Positions 45,889-58,340 of a stretch of 64,000 bases of DNA are shown here, in pieces (positions within the stretch are counted from its first letter, which is position 1; each line of letters starts with the position of its first letter). The DNA is from Roseateles sp. DAIF2 (lineage in GTDB: Bacteria > Pseudomonadota > Gammaproteobacteria > Burkholderiales > Burkholderiaceae_C). The stretch is taken from NCBI RefSeq assembly GCF_015624425.1, contig NZ_CP049919.1, positions 5,580,001 through 5,644,000 of the forward strand. Reading direction: 5' to 3'. The notes under the pieces were generated by a model. That model searched no databases. It was not told the origin of the DNA and saw nothing but the letters and a program-made list of their open reading frames with translations. Both the position numbers and the translations under genes were made by a program.

Positions 45889-47313
45889 CTATTCGACCGC
45901 CTTCAGCATGTCCTCGACCACCTTCTTCGCGTCGCCGAACACCATCAGGGTCTTGTCCATGTAGAACAGTTCGTTGTCCAGGCCCGCATAACCGGCCGCC
46001 ATCGAGCGCTTGTTGACGATGATGGTCTTGGCCTTGTAGGCCTCGAGGATGGGCATGCCGTAGATCGCGCTGCCCTTGGTATGCGCGGCCGGGTTCACCA
46101 CGTCGTTGGCGCCCAGGATGATGGCCACATCGGCCTGGCCGAACTCGGCGTTGATGTCCTCCATCTCGAACACCTGGTCGTAGGGCACCTCGGCCTCGGC
46201 CAGCAGCACGTTCATATGGCCCGGCATGCGGCCGGCCACCGGATGGATCGCGTACTTCACCGTCACGCCCTTCTCGTGCAGGCGCTCGGCCAGCTCCTTC
46301 ACCGCATGCTGGGCGCGCGCCACCGCCAGGCCGTAGCCCGGCACGATGATCACGCTCTCGGCATTGCCCATGATGAAGGCGGCATCGTCGGCGCTGCCGC
46401 TCTTGACGCTCCGTTGTGTCGCCGCCCCGGACGCCGCGGCCGCGGCGTCTCCTCCAAACCCGCCCAGGATCACGTTGAAGAAGGAGCGGTTCATCGCCTT
46501 GCACATGATGTAGCTCAGGATCGCGCCCGAGCTGCCCACCAGCGAGCCGGCGATGATCAGCATGCTGTTGTTCAGCGAGAAGCCGATGCCGGCCGCGGCC
46601 CAGCCCGAATAGCTGTTCAGCATCGACACCACCACCGGCATGTCCGCGCCGCCGATCGGGATGATCAGCAGCACACCCAGGGCGAAGCCCAGCGCCAGGA
46701 TCAGCGCGAAGTCGATCCAGCTTTGCGAATGCCAGAAACCGAAGCAGAAGAACAGCGCCGCCAGGCCCAGCGCCAGGTTCAGCTTGTGCTGGCCGGGGAA
46801 GACCACCGGCGCGCCCTGGAACAGGCGGAACTTGTACTTGCCGCTGAGCTTGCCGAAGGCGATCACCGAGCCGCTGAAGGTGACCGCGCCGATGAAGGCG
46901 CCCAGGGCCAGCTCGATGCGGTTGCCGCCGGGGATGGGCCCGCCCTTGTCGGTGATGCCGAAGGCCCAGGGCTCCAGCACCGCGGCCGCCGCGATGAAGA
47001 CCGCGGCCAGGCCGATCATGCTGTGCATGAAGGCCACCAGCTCGGGCATCTTGGTCATCTCGACCTTGTTGGCCATGTAGGCGCCGATGCCGCCACCGAC
47101 CACCAGGCCGGCCAGCACATAGGCCAGGCCCGGCCCCGACCCGCCGGCCAGCTTGACGATCAGCGCCGCGGTGGTCAGCACCGCGATCGTCATGCCGACC
47201 ATGCCGAAGATATTGCCGCGGATCGAGGTGGTCGGATGCGACAGGCCCTTCAGCGCCTGGATGAAGCAGACGCTGGCGATCAGGTACAGCAGGGTGACGA
47301 GGTTGAGGCTCAT
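45889..47313 (-). CDS. pntB: NAD(P) transhydrogenase subunit beta
   Basis: 474 residues. About nine hydrophobic helices in the first 270 residues (domain II) and a C-terminal NADP(H)-binding domain III (about 300-474) with IVPGYGLAVARAQHAV, HPVAGRMPGHMNVLLAEA and GANDVVNPAA. With the alpha subunits it couples proton entry to hydride transfer from NADH to NADP+, supplying NADPH. A short Ala/Gly-rich stretch (GGDAAAAASGAATQ) links the domains. AAGGAGG precedes the start, which overlaps pntAB by four bases. Confidence 0.97.
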   Translation of the reverse strand: MSLNLVTLLYLIASVCFIQALKGLSHPTTSIRGNIFGMVGMTIAVLTTAALIVKLAGGSGPGLAYVLAGLVVGGGIGAYMANKVEMTKMPELVAFMHSMIGLAAVFIAAAAVLEPWAFGITDKGGPIPGGNRIELALGAFIGAVTFSGSVIAFGKLSGKYKFRLFQGAPVVFPGQHKLNLALGLAALFFCFGFWHSQSWIDFALILALGFALGVLLIIPIGGADMPVVVSMLNSYSGWAAAGIGFSLNNSMLIIAGSLVGSSGAILSYIMCKAMNRSFFNVILGGFGGDAAAAASGAATQRSVKSGSADDAAFIMGNAESVIIVPGYGLAVARAQHAVKELAERLHEKGVTVKYAIHPVAGRMPGHMNVLLAEAEVPYDQVFEMEDINAEFGQADVAIILGANDVVNPAAHTKGSAIYGMPILEAYKAKTIIVNKRSMAAGYAGLDNELFYMDKTLMVFGDAKKVVEDMLKAVE

Positions 47314-47630
47314 TGCTTGCCCTCCTTCTTCGCCACGGCCTTGTCCTTCTTTTTGAACATCTCCAGCATGCGGCGCGTCACCAGAAAGCCGCCGAACACA
47401 TTGACCGCGGCCAGCGCCACCGCCAGGGTGCCGAGGATCTTGCCGGCGTCCGATTCGGTCAGCGCCGCCGCCAGCATCGCGCCGACGATGACGATCGCCG
47501 AGATCGCGTTGGTGACCGCCATCAGCGGCGTGTGCAGCGCCGGCGTGACGGTCCAGACCACGTGGTAGCCGACATAGATGGCCAGCACGAAGATGATCAG
47601 GTTGGTGATGGTGGGGGAGATCAGTTCCAT
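47310..47630 (-). CDS. pntAB: NAD(P) transhydrogenase subunit alpha 2 (membrane part)
   Basis: 106 residues with three to four hydrophobic helices (LIIFVLAIYVGYHVVW, AISAIVIVGAMLAAAL, ILGTLAVALAAVNVFGGFLV) and a basic tail. This is the separate membrane part of the alpha subunit, as in the three-subunit transhydrogenases of many alpha- and betaproteobacteria; E. coli fuses it to PntA. It lies five bases after pntAA and overlaps pntB. Confidence 0.93.
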   Translation of the reverse strand: MELISPTITNLIIFVLAIYVGYHVVWTVTPALHTPLMAVTNAISAIVIVGAMLAAALTESDAGKILGTLAVALAAVNVFGGFLVTRRMLEMFKKKDKAVAKKEGKQ

Positions 47631-47635
47631 GCTCG

Positions 47636-48751
47636 TCAGCTCCTCGTGACCTGGCCGTCGCGGCAGACCAGCACGGCCGCCACGATGTCGTCGTCCATCG
47701 GCACCTGCAGCCCCCCCTCCTTCGTGATCACGAGCTTGAGGAAGTCCAGCACATTGCGCGCATACAGGGCCGAGGCATCGGCCGCCACCAGGGCCGGCAG
47801 ATTGGTCTCGCCGACGATCGTCACGCCATGCTTGCTCACGGTGCGGCCCGGCTCGGTCAGCGGGCAGTTGCCGCCCGCCGGCGCCGCGATGTCGACGATC
47901 ACCGAGCCCGGCTTCATGCTGCGCACCATGGCCTCGCTGACCAGCACCGGCGCGGCCCGGCCCGGGATCAGCGCGGTGGTGATCACGACATCGGCCTGGG
48001 CCACGCGCTTGGCCACCTCCAGCTGCTGGCGGTCCAGCCAGCTCTGCGGCATCGGCCGCGCATAGCCGCCAACGCCCTCGGCCGCCTCGCGCTCCTCGCT
48101 GGTCTCGTAGGGCACCTCGATGAACTTGGCGCCCAGCGACTCGACCTGCTCCTTCACCGAGGGCCGCACGTCCGAGGCCTCGATCACCGCGCCCAGGCGC
48201 TTGGCGGTGGCGATCGCCTGCAGCCCCGCAACGCCGACGCCCAGGATCACGACCCGCGCGGCCTTCACGGTGCCGGCCGCCGTCATCAGCATCGGGAAGA
48301 AGCGCTGGTATTTGTCGGCCGCGATCATCACCGCCTTGTAGCCGGCGATATTGGCCTGGCTGGACAGCACGTCCATGCTCTGCGCGCGCGTCGTGCGCGG
48401 CGCCGCCTCCAGCGCGAAGCCGGTCAGGCCGGCCGCGGCCAGGCGCTCCAGGCCCGCGCGGTCGAAGGGGTTGAGCATGCCCACCAGGGCCGTGCCGGGG
48501 CGCAGCAGGGCCAGTTCCTCGGCCTCCGGCGCGCGCACCTTCAGCAGCAGCTCGGCGCTCAAAGCGCCGGCCTGGTCGGTGATCTCCGCGCCGGCGGCCT
48601 CGTAGGCCGCGTCGGTGGCGCTGGCGGCCAGGCCCGCGCCGCTCTCGACGCGCAAGACATGACCCTGGGCTTTCAGCTTCTTGACCGTCTCCGGGGTGGC
48701 GGCCACCCGCGTCTCACCGGCCGCGCGTTCGCGCGGGACACCTATCAGCAT
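47636..48751 (-). CDS. pntAA: NAD(P) transhydrogenase subunit alpha 1 (NAD-binding)
   Basis: 371 residues of the soluble NAD(H)-binding domain I, related to alanine dehydrogenase. Seen: MLIGVPRERAAGETRVA, the RAQSMDVLSSQANIAGYKAV segment, and the dinucleotide fold ARVVILGVGVAGLQAIATAK. The start at 48751 is preceded by CAGGAGG; 21 upstream in-frame codons were discarded. First gene of the pntAA-pntAB-pntB operon. Confidence 0.96.
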   Translation of the reverse strand: MLIGVPRERAAGETRVAATPETVKKLKAQGHVLRVESGAGLAASATDAAYEAAGAEITDQAGALSAELLLKVRAPEAEELALLRPGTALVGMLNPFDRAGLERLAAAGLTGFALEAAPRTTRAQSMDVLSSQANIAGYKAVMIAADKYQRFFPMLMTAAGTVKAARVVILGVGVAGLQAIATAKRLGAVIEASDVRPSVKEQVESLGAKFIEVPYETSEEREAAEGVGGYARPMPQSWLDRQQLEVAKRVAQADVVITTALIPGRAAPVLVSEAMVRSMKPGSVIVDIAAPAGGNCPLTEPGRTVSKHGVTIVGETNLPALVAADASALYARNVLDFLKLVITKEGGLQVPMDDDIVAAVLVCRDGQVTRS

Positions 48752-48928
48752 CGGAATCCCTCCTGTTGCCAGGCCGGCGCCCACCGGGCACCCGGCCTCG
48801 TCAATCGCTTGCACCGAGCTTACATGGGCTTGGCGGGACGCCGTGTTGCGCGCACGACAGGGTTTTTCCTAAAACCGCTGCGGTCTAGGTGTTGACCGGG
48901 ACGCGACCAGCCCCCAGCATCGCCGCCC

Positions 48929-49447
48929 ATGTCCGATCCTCAAGCCTCGCGTCCCTTCAAGCCCTCCGTCACCGTCGCCGCCGTGATCGAACGCGCGGGG
49001 CGCTATCTGCTGGTCGAGGAGGAGACGGCCGAGGGCCTGCGCCTGAACAACCCGGCCGGGCATCTGGAACAGGGCGAGACGCCGCTGCAGGGCGCGGTGC
49101 GCGAGGCGCTGGAGGAGACCGCGCACCGCTTCCGGCCCGAGGCGCTACTGGGCTTCTATATGTCGCGCTTCCAGCGCGCCGCGCGCGGCGAGGACGTCAC
49201 CTATCTGCGCATCGCCTATTGCGGCGGCATCGAGGGCGAGGGCCCGCTGCCGGGGCTGACGCTGGACCAGGGCATCCTGCGCTGCCTGTGGCTGAGCCCG
49301 GCGGAGATCGCCGCGGCGCGCGACGCGGGCCGGCTGCGCAGCCCGCTGGTCTGGCGCTGCCTAGAGGACCATCTGGCCGGCCGGCGCCTGCCGCTGGACC
49401 TGGTGCAGGCCGACGACAGCCTGTTTGTCCCCGAGCGCCGGCCCTGA
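48929..49447 (+). CDS. NUDIX hydrolase
   Basis: 172 residues. The Nudix box GHLEQGETPLQGAVREALEE with REALEET binds Mg2+ and cleaves nucleoside-diphosphate-linked substrates. Related NUDIX genes commonly sit just upstream of mnmA in proteobacteria (NudJ-like), and here mnmA is 1.3 kb downstream with two minus-strand genes between. The last 87 bp overlap the 3' end of the convergent acyltransferase gene, so both C-termini are encoded on opposite strands. Substrate unknown. Confidence 0.9.
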   Translation: MSDPQASRPFKPSVTVAAVIERAGRYLLVEEETAEGLRLNNPAGHLEQGETPLQGAVREALEETAHRFRPEALLGFYMSRFQRAARGEDVTYLRIAYCGGIEGEGPLPGLTLDQGILRCLWLSPAEIAAARDAGRLRSPLVWRCLEDHLAGRRLPLDLVQADDSLFVPERRP

Positions 49448-50320
49448 GGGCGCGGCGGCGGCGGTGGCCGGCGCCGCGGCGCGGTCGCCCTCGCGCCAGC
49501 GCTTGTAGGACCAGTCCCAATGCGCGGGATGCTGCTCGATGATCTGCTCGAAGCGCGTGTAGACCCGCTGCGCGGCCTGCTGCAGCTCGGCGGTATGGCG
49601 GCGCAGCGGCGTCGCATGCAGGGTCTCGAACACGACGCGGTAGCGGCCGGGGCCGCTCAGCACCGCGTAGGCCAGCAGCAGCGGCTTGCGCGCCAGCGCC
49701 GACAGCAGCAGCGCACCGCCCGGCGCGCGGGTGTCGCGGCCGAAGAAGCGCACCGGCATGTCGGTGCCATGGTGGTCGCCATGCAGCGAGACATAGCGGC
49801 CCTCGCGCGCCGCCTGCAGCAGCGCGAAGAAGGCGCCGTCCTGCTTCTGGCGCAGGCAGTCGATGCCGACCCGGCGGTACATCCGGTCGCCATCCTTCAG
49901 ATAGGCGGGCAGCTTGGCCATCGTGGTCGACTTGCCGGTCAGGCGCTGCACCGCCAGCGCCACCGCCTCGTAGCAGCCCATGTGCAGGGTGACGATGCTG
50001 GCGCCCTCGCCGGCCGCCAGGATCTGGCGCGCCTGCGGGTCGGCATAGTCGATATCGAGCTGCAGCTGGTCCATCCAGAACGCGTCCAGCACGCCCAGGC
50101 AGATATGCTGGCTGACGCCGCGGGCGATCTGCTCGCGCTGCGCCGCATCCAGCGCCGGCTGCGCCAGCCTCAGGTTGTCCAGCAAGCGGCGGTGCGTGCG
50201 CCCCGCCAGCCGCAGCACCCAGGGCGCAACCGCGAAGGCGAAGGCCTGGCGCGCGGTGGCCGGCAGGCGCCGCAGGCCACCGGTCAGCAGCCGGATCGAG
50301 CCGTCGATCAGGACGCTCAT
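49361..50320 (-). CDS. LpxL/HtrB-like lysophospholipid acyltransferase
   Basis: 319 residues. It has the HxxxxE acyltransferase motif (LHMGCYE), a later SLHGDHHGTDMPVRFFGR segment and the end signature HWDWSYKRW typical of LpxL/LpxM-type enzymes that transfer acyl chains from ACP to lipid A or related lipids at the inner membrane. The C-terminal 40 residues are Ala/Pro-rich and lie in the overlap with the NUDIX gene. The start overlaps the ACP gene stop (ATGA), so the two are coupled. Not the usual lipid A locus. Confidence 0.88.
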   Translation of the reverse strand: MSVLIDGSIRLLTGGLRRLPATARQAFAFAVAPWVLRLAGRTHRRLLDNLRLAQPALDAAQREQIARGVSQHICLGVLDAFWMDQLQLDIDYADPQARQILAAGEGASIVTLHMGCYEAVALAVQRLTGKSTTMAKLPAYLKDGDRMYRRVGIDCLRQKQDGAFFALLQAAREGRYVSLHGDHHGTDMPVRFFGRDTRAPGGALLLSALARKPLLLAYAVLSGPGRYRVVFETLHATPLRRHTAELQQAAQRVYTRFEQIIEQHPAHWDWSYKRWREGDRAAAPATAAAAPSGPALGDKQAVVGLHQVQRQAPAGQMVL

Positions 50321-50574
50321 GCGTTGCCCCAGCCGCTCAGGCGCGCGCAGACATAGTTCTCCAGGCTGCCCATGCTGGCGAGGATCTGGGCGCCGACATC
50401 CTCGTCGGCGATCTGGATCGAGAAGCGCTGCTCCATCGCGATGATCAGGGCGGTCACCCCCATCGAGTCAAGTTCCGGCACCGCGCCCAGCAGCGGCGTG
50501 CCGGCGACGAAGCGTTCGGTGTCGATGGCCAGGGTTTCGGCCAGGACTTCGCGCAAGGCGTTGTTGATGCTCAT
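50317..50574 (-). CDS. Dedicated acyl carrier protein
   Basis: 85-residue acyl carrier protein. The phosphopantetheine site is Ser37 in ELDSMGVTALI, and the four-helix pattern and acidic third helix (IQIADEDVG) fit. It is not the housekeeping AcpP: no fab genes are near, and the sequence around the serine is atypical (DSM rather than DSL). It is coupled to the LpxL-like acyltransferase and probably supplies its acyl donor (inference). Confidence 0.9.
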   Translation of the reverse strand: MSINNALREVLAETLAIDTERFVAGTPLLGAVPELDSMGVTALIIAMEQRFSIQIADEDVGAQILASMGSLENYVCARLSGWGNA

Positions 50575-50717
50575 GTTGGATCCCCCCAGTTCTCATCGGC
50601 ACGGAGCCGGGGGCGCAATGTAAAGGCAAATGGGTCGGCAGCATACGGACTTCAGATGAGTAGCAGATGAAGACCCCGCCGGGACCGCCATTTGCGCCCT
50701 TGCGGGACAATCGGCCG

Positions 50718-51836
50718 ATGAATCTGAGTAGGGATCCCAAGCAGCGCGTCGTCGTCGGCCTGTCCGGCGGCGTCGATTCGGCCGTCACCGCCCACCTGCT
50801 GAAGCAGGCCGGCCATGAGGTGGTCGGCATCTTCATGAAGAACTGGGAAGACGACGACGACAGCGAATACTGCTCGTCCAACATCGACTTCGTCGACGCG
50901 GCCGCGGTGGCCGACGTGATCGGCATCGAGATCGAGCATGTCAACTTCGCGGCCGACTACAAGGACCGCGTGTTCGCCGCCTTTCTGCAGGAGTACCAGG
51001 CCGGCCGCACGCCGAACCCGGACGTGCTGTGCAATGCCGAGATCAAGTTCAAGGCCTTCCTCGACCATGCGATGCGCCTGGGCGCCGAGAAGATCGCGAC
51101 CGGCCATTACGCGCGGGTGCGCGAACGCGCGGGCCGCTTCGAGCTGCTGAAGGGCCTGGATCCGCTGAAGGACCAGAGCTATTTCCTGCACCGCCTGAAC
51201 CAGGCCCAGCTGGCCAAGACCCTGTTCCCGGTCGGCGACCTGCCCAAGACCGAGGTGCGGCGCATCGCCGAGGAGATCGGCCTGCCGAATGCGAAGAAGA
51301 AGGACTCGACCGGCATCTGCTTCATCGGCGAGCGGCCCTTCCGCGAGTTCCTGAACCGCTACCTGGCGCACCAGCCCGGCCCGATCAAGGACGAGCGCGG
51401 CCGCAAGCTGGGCGAGCATGTCGGCCTGTCCTTCTACACCCTGGGCCAGCGCCAGGGCCTGGGCATCGGCGGCGTCAAGGAGAAGGGCGCGCCGCGCGGC
51501 GGCGGTGCGCATGAGCCCTGGTTCGTCGCCCGCAAGGACCTGGAGAGCAACACCCTGATCGTCGTGCAGGGCCATGACCATGCGCTGCTGCAAAGCCGCT
51601 CCCTGGTCGCCGAGGACCTCAGCTGGACCGGTGGCGCGATGCCTGCCTTCGGTGGCTTCGGCGCCAAGACCCGCTACCGCCAGGCCGACGCGCCCTGCGC
51701 GCTGACGCCCGGCGAGGCCAGCATCCGGCTCGACTTCCCGCAGGCCCAATGGGCGGTGACGCCGGGCCAGAGCGCGGTGCTGTACGACGGCGAGGTCTGC
51801 CTCGGCGGCGGCGTGATCGCCCAGGCATTACCTTAG
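50718..51836 (+). CDS. mnmA: tRNA-specific 2-thiouridylase MnmA
   Basis: 372 residues. PP-loop SGGVDSAV near residue 15, the [16 protein letters not shown] segment, catalytic Cys in NPDVLCN and the second catalytic Cys in [12 protein letters not shown]. It forms s2U34 in Glu, Gln and Lys tRNAs. The start at 50718 (MNLSRDPK) matches the family length; 17 upstream in-frame codons are possible but unlikely. It stands alone on the plus strand. Confidence 0.96.
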   Translation: MNLSRDPKQRVVVGLSGGVDSAVTAHLLKQAGHEVVGIFMKNWEDDDDSEYCSSNIDFVDAAAVADVIGIEIEHVNFAADYKDRVFAAFLQEYQAGRTPNPDVLCNAEIKFKAFLDHAMRLGAEKIATGHYARVRERAGRFELLKGLDPLKDQSYFLHRLNQAQLAKTLFPVGDLPKTEVRRIAEEIGLPNAKKKDSTGICFIGERPFREFLNRYLAHQPGPIKDERGRKLGEHVGLSFYTLGQRQGLGIGGVKEKGAPRGGGAHEPWFVARKDLESNTLIVVQGHDHALLQSRSLVAEDLSWTGGAMPAFGGFGAKTRYRQADAPCALTPGEASIRLDFPQAQWAVTPGQSAVLYDGEVCLGGGVIAQALP

Positions 51837-51900
51837 ACACACCCCGGCGGCTGTGGCAGGCTCGCGGGTTTGCGTCCGACCCTGAGTTAAAACCCGCCCC

Positions 51901-53166
51901 GTGAATCACGACCGCCTGCTCGCCCGCATCGCCCAGCCCGGCTTCGTGCTGCGCGTGGCCGCGCTGGCGGTCTGCGTGCTGGAGCTGTGGGCCCTGGTCG
52001 GCGCGCTGCTGGGGCATCGCACCGAGCCCTATGACGGCCTGCTGGCCACCCTGCACCGGCTGCTCGGCGGCGCGAGCGGCGCCCATGGCCTGACCCTGCT
52101 GAGCTTCGCGCTGGTGCTGCTGTTCGCCGTCGGCTACTGGCGCCTGGCCAGCCAGGGCGGCACGGACCGCGCCCCGGCCCATGCGCTGGCGCGCATCGTC
52201 GCGCTGGACCTGCTGGCGCTGGCGGTCACGCCGGGCCTGCCCTTCCTGGTCACCGCGCTGGGCGCCATCATCCTGCGCCTGCGCCCGGCCTTCGGCTTCG
52301 CGCTGGCCCAGGTGGGCCTGAGCGTCGGCCTCTATCTGCTGCTGCCCAGCGAGGGCCAGCGCCTGGAGCAGCTGCGCTCCGGCCAGCCGCTGTGGCTGGA
52401 CGTCCTCGGCCAGCTGATGGCGATGGTGGCCCTGCATGGCATGGCCTTCGGCCTGGGTCGCATGGCCGCCGCCGAGGCCGAGAAGCGCCGCTGGCTGCAG
52501 GCGATGCTGGCCGAGAAGCTGAGCGCCGAGCGCCTGCAGGCCGAGCAGCTGCGCTATGCCGAGCGCGCGCTGATGGCGCGCGAGCTGCACGACGTGGTGG
52601 GCCACCACCTGACCGCGCTGAACCTGCAGCTGCAGCTGGGCGACGCGCTGCTGCGCCGCGCCGACACGGCCGGCGCCAGCCAGGCGGTCGAGAAGGCGCG
52701 CGGCAGCGCCGAGCGGCTGCTGGCCGATGTGCGCGCCGCGGTGTCGGCCGAGCGGGCCTCGCAGCGCATCGACCTGAGCGAGGCGCTGCAGGTGCTGGCC
52801 GAGGGCATCGCCAGCACCCGCATCGAACTGGACATCGCGCCGGCCGCGCGCGACCTGAGCCCGCGCCTGGCCCATGCGCTGCTGCGCTGCGTGCAGGAGG
52901 CGGTGACCAACAGCGTGCGCCATGCCAGCGCCGCGCGGGTGCGGGTCAGCCTGGCCGTGCTGGGCGATGCCCCCGGCGACGGCGAGGCCGATCACCAGCA
53001 GGTGCTGGTGACGGTGGATGATGATGGCGGCGGCGCGCCGCGCCTGACGGCCGGCAACGGCCTGAAGGGCATGGCCGAGCGCATGGCCGAACTGGGAGGG
53101 AGCATGACGCTGGCGCGCCAGAGCCCCGGATTCAAGATCGAACTGCGTTGCCCGAGGACCGCATGA
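51901..53166 (+). CDS. NarL-type sensor histidine kinase (HisKA_3)
   Basis: 421 residues starting with GTG. Five to six hydrophobic helices in the first 190 residues, a coiled linker, then HisKA_3 with phosphoacceptor His230 in ARELHDVVGHHL and a HATPase with an NGLKGMAERM glycine-rich end. No extracellular sensor domain. The stop overlaps the ATG of the next gene (ATGA), a coupled two-component pair. Stimulus unknown. Confidence 0.88.
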   Translation: MNHDRLLARIAQPGFVLRVAALAVCVLELWALVGALLGHRTEPYDGLLATLHRLLGGASGAHGLTLLSFALVLLFAVGYWRLASQGGTDRAPAHALARIVALDLLALAVTPGLPFLVTALGAIILRLRPAFGFALAQVGLSVGLYLLLPSEGQRLEQLRSGQPLWLDVLGQLMAMVALHGMAFGLGRMAAAEAEKRRWLQAMLAEKLSAERLQAEQLRYAERALMARELHDVVGHHLTALNLQLQLGDALLRRADTAGASQAVEKARGSAERLLADVRAAVSAERASQRIDLSEALQVLAEGIASTRIELDIAPAARDLSPRLAHALLRCVQEAVTNSVRHASAARVRVSLAVLGDAPGDGEADHQQVLVTVDDDGGGAPRLTAGNGLKGMAERMAELGGSMTLARQSPGFKIELRCPRTA

Positions 53167-53861
53167 TGAGTAGTAGCAGTAGTAGCCATACGACCAATGC
53201 CGCCGCCCCGATCAAGGTGCTGCTGGTCGAGGACCAGCAGCTGGTGCGCGAGGGCCTGAAGGGCCTGCTGGGCCTGAACCCCGACATCCGGCTGGTCGGC
53301 GAGGCCGCCGACGGCGCCGACGCGCTGGCGCTGATCACCGAGCAGGCGCCCGAGTCCCTGCCCGATGTGGTGCTGTCGGACATGCGCATGCCGCGCCTGG
53401 ACGGCCTGGGCCTGATCCGCGCGCTGGCGGCACGCGCGCTGCCGGTGCCGGTGGTGCTGCTGACCACCTTCGACGACACCCAGGCCTTCGACGAGGCGGT
53501 GCGCGCCGGCGCCAAGGGCTTCCTGCTGAAGGCGATCAGCCCCGACACCCTGATGCAGGCGCTGCGCGACGTCGCCGGCGGCGGCACCGCGCTGCGCCCG
53601 GGCCTGACCGAACGCATGGAGCGCGAGGTCTCCAAGGTCGAGCGCGGCTTCCAGGCCACGCCCGAGCCCGATCCGCTGAGCCCCAAGGAGCTGCAGGTGC
53701 TGCGCCTGGTCGCCAGCGGCCGCAGCAACACCGAGATCGCGGCCCTGCTGGGCAATAGCGAAGGCGTGATCAAGAACCACTGCTCGGCGATCTTCTCGAA
53801 GATGGGCGTGCGCGACCGCACCCAGGCGGTGCTGCGCGCGATCGACCTCGGCTGGATCTAG
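53163..53861 (+). CDS. NarL/FixJ-type response regulator
   Basis: 232 residues. Receiver domain (17-135) with phosphoacceptor Asp73 in VLSDMRMPRLDG, then a LuxR-type helix-turn-helix (about 170-225, LSPKELQVLRLVASGRSNTEIAALLG-type). The N-terminus is MMSSSSSSH, encoded by a short AGT/AGC microsatellite. It is coupled to the preceding kinase. The stop overlaps the convergent CAP-domain gene stop in one CTAG. Targets unknown. Confidence 0.9.
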   Translation: MMSSSSSSHTTNAAAPIKVLLVEDQQLVREGLKGLLGLNPDIRLVGEAADGADALALITEQAPESLPDVVLSDMRMPRLDGLGLIRALAARALPVPVVLLTTFDDTQAFDEAVRAGAKGFLLKAISPDTLMQALRDVAGGGTALRPGLTERMEREVSKVERGFQATPEPDPLSPKELQVLRLVASGRSNTEIAALLGNSEGVIKNHCSAIFSKMGVRDRTQAVLRAIDLGWI

Positions 53862-54400
53862 TCCGGCAGGCTGCGCCCCAGGTGCAGCACCCAGAAATGC
53901 CCGTAGCGCCCCGGCGCCGCGACGCAGGCCAGGCCGGCATGCTCGAACTCGGGCGCCATCAGGTTGTCGCAATGGGCCGGGCTGAGCAGCCATTGGGCCA
54001 GCGCCTCGTCCAGGTTGCCGGGGCCGGCGGCCAGGTTCTCGCCGGCATTGCGCAGGCGGTAGCCGGACTGGCGCAGGCGCTCGCGCAGGGTCGCGGCCTG
54101 CAGGCCCTGGTGGCTGATCAGGTCGCGCCGCGCCAGCTCCTCGGCATAGCGCTGCGAGGAATCGGCCAGGCGCTCATGCCAGCGCAGCGGGCCGGCGGCC
54201 GGCAGCGGCGGAGCACCGCCGCAGGAACGGGGGCTGGCGCGCAGCGCGTTCAGGTGCTGCAGCACCTGCTCCGCGCTCGGCTGGCAGGCAGGCAGGGGCG
54301 CCTGCTGCGCCCAGGCCATGCCGCAGGCCAGCAGACCCGCCATGCCGCAATACCGCCATCCCCCTGCCATCACCATCGCCAACCGCTGCCGCTCCGCCAT
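53858..54400 (-). CDS. Exported CAP/SCP-domain protein
   Basis: 180 residues with a Sec signal peptide (through ACGMAWAQ) and a CAP (SCP/PR-1) domain: LNALRASPRSCGG, SHQGLQAATLRERLRQSGYRLRNAGENLAAG, SPAHCDNLMAPEFEHAG and HFWVLHLG. Bacterial CAP proteins are secreted or periplasmic and have unclear roles. The start at 54400 is a choice; an ATG at 54376 is possible. It is divergent from a small lipoprotein gene. Confidence 0.85.
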   Translation of the reverse strand: MAERQRLAMVMAGGWRYCGMAGLLACGMAWAQQAPLPACQPSAEQVLQHLNALRASPRSCGGAPPLPAAGPLRWHERLADSSQRYAEELARRDLISHQGLQAATLRERLRQSGYRLRNAGENLAAGPGNLDEALAQWLLSPAHCDNLMAPEFEHAGLACVAAPGRYGHFWVLHLGRSLPD

Positions 54401-54479
54401 TCCGAGCCCCGGATTCTTGCCGATAAACCAGCAGGGACGCCGGCTTGCCAGCCGGCGCGGGCTGGGCCAGCATCGGGGC

Positions 54480-54938
54480 ATGAACACGCCCACCTCTTCC
54501 CGCCGCCCTCGCCTGTCGCGCCGGATCTTCGTCCTGCTGCTGCTCTGCGCGAGCCAGCTCAGCGCCTGCGCCACGCCGCCACCGCCCGCACGCGCCGCCA
54601 GCGGCGACGAGGACGACAGCGCCAGGCAGCTGATGCCGCGCATCAAGACCCTGATCGGCGACGCCCCCTGCGACAGCGATGCGCAATGCCGCACCATCGC
54701 CGTCGGCTTCAAGGCCTGCGGCGGGCCGGGGAGCTATATGGCCTGGTCGACCAAGAATGTCGACGAGGCCCGGCTGAAGGATCTGGTGCAGCGCCACGCC
54801 CAGGCCGAACGGGCCGAGAGCGAGCGACTGGGCCGAATGTCGGATTGCCGCCTGGTGACGGACCCTGGGGCCGTCTGCAGGGCCGGGCGCTGCCAGCTGC
54901 AGCAGCAGGGCATCGGCGGCGGGCTGTCGGTTCGCTGA
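54480..54938 (+). CDS. Small lipoprotein of unknown function
   Basis: 152 residues. Signal peptide with lipobox LSAC followed by a Pro/Ala segment; the mature domain has several cysteines (PCDSDAQCR, KACGG, DCRL, VCRAGRCQ) that could form disulfides. No family recognised. The ATG at 54480 gives the signal peptide; CGGGGC precedes it. An exported Cys-rich protein is well suited to DsbA, but the role is unknown. Confidence 0.65.
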   Translation: MNTPTSSRRPRLSRRIFVLLLLCASQLSACATPPPPARAASGDEDDSARQLMPRIKTLIGDAPCDSDAQCRTIAVGFKACGGPGSYMAWSTKNVDEARLKDLVQRHAQAERAESERLGRMSDCRLVTDPGAVCRAGRCQLQQQGIGGGLSVR

Positions 54939-54952
54939 GTCGGCCAGATCAT

Positions 54953-54981
54953 GAAAAAAGGCGGGCATCACTGCCCGCCTT
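54953..54981 (-). terminator. Terminator of subtilase 1
   Basis: AAGGCGGGCA (54958-54967) / TGCCCGCCTT (54972-54981), loop TCAC, followed by a T run on the minus strand; 62 bp after the subtilase stop. Confidence 0.85.
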
Positions 54982-55043
54982 GGCTCCGATCATCGGGACG
55001 GCCAGCACAGCCGCAAGGGCTGCGCCACCGACCTGCTCGCCGC

Positions 55044-58295
<3,252 letters not shown>

Positions 58296-58340
58296 GGAAT
58301 TTCGACTCCGTTCGGGATGGATGCGACTGGCGGGCGCGAC

